A stretch of 64,000 bases of DNA from Providencia sp. R33 (lineage in GTDB: Bacteria; Pseudomonadota; Gammaproteobacteria; Enterobacterales; Enterobacteriaceae): the NCBI RefSeq assembly GCF_019343475.1, contig NZ_CP072453.1, positions 4,092,001 through 4,156,000 of the forward strand, read 5' to 3'. The translations under genes were made by a program, and so were the position numbers. Under the pieces are notes generated by a model that was not told where the DNA came from, did not search any database, and saw only the letters and a list, made by a program, of their open reading frames with translations. Within the stretch, counting starts at the first letter, position 1; each line of letters begins with the position of its first letter. Positions 62,646-64,000 of this stretch are shown one piece after another.

Positions 62646-64000
<1,355 letters not shown>

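Overview
The window comes from an enterobacterium of the family Morganellaceae, most probably Providencia. The 16S rRNA has Providencia-like variable regions (from memory, not a database search), DNA outside the rRNA is AT-rich, and nearly every housekeeping protein is a close relative of its Escherichia coli counterpart. Gene order is a mosaic of two E. coli neighbourhoods: the slyD/str-operon region on the left and the rpoBC/thi/hemE/hupA/purHD/rrn region on the right, joined at a single tuf gene.

Layout. 1-5.1 kb: end of a MurR-type regulator, the acid-inducible arginine decarboxylase adiA, and a convergent pair of unusual genes (an HdeD-like membrane protein fused to a papain-like domain, plus a DUF4105 protein). 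5.4-12.2 kb: yheS, kefGB, yheV, slyD, slyX, fkpA. 12.2-13.7 kb: a small AT-rich accessory island with two paralogous four-helix membrane proteins and one small beta-rich protein of unknown function. 14.2-20.6 kb: yheO-tusDCB, then rpsL-rpsG-fusA-tuf. 21.1-33.4 kb: secE-nusG, rplKA, rplJL and rpoBC with their leader and attenuator. 33.4-40.2 kb: accessory genes (PNPOx-fold protein, an orphan von Willebrand A protein, a pepT/DcuC-type pair, a YbbY-type purine permease). 40.2-46.1 kb: thiCEFSGH behind a TPP riboswitch. 46.3-51.6 kb: a six-gene ABC-uptake operon containing two phosphatase-type enzymes, sitting where E. coli has rsd. 51.9-56.4 kb: nudC, hemE, nfi, yjaG, hupA, yjaH. 56.8-59.7 kb: purHD with a perfect PurR operator. 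59.9-64.0 kb: an rRNA operon (16S, tRNA-Ile, tRNA-Ala, first half of 23S).

How the genes work together. The core is translation and transcription machinery (S12, S7, EF-G, EF-Tu, SecE, NusG, L11, L1, L10, L7/L12, RNA polymerase beta and beta', HU, rRNA). Around it are tRNA 2-thiolation (TusDCB), glutathione-gated K+ efflux (KefGB), folding of metal and periplasmic proteins (SlyD, FkpA), and thiamine, haem and purine synthesis. Rifampicin- and streptomycin-target residues look wild type.

Repeats are prominent. There is a complete 127-bp ERIC element between yheS and kefG, a second complete one behind the thi promoter, a cluster of ERIC fragments downstream of yjaH, and two other imperfect palindromes inside the 16S-23S spacer. 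The best candidates for undescribed biology are the duplicated membrane/beta-protein island (12.3-13.7 kb), the HdeD-papain/DUF4105 pair beside adiA, and the transporter operon with two phosphatases.
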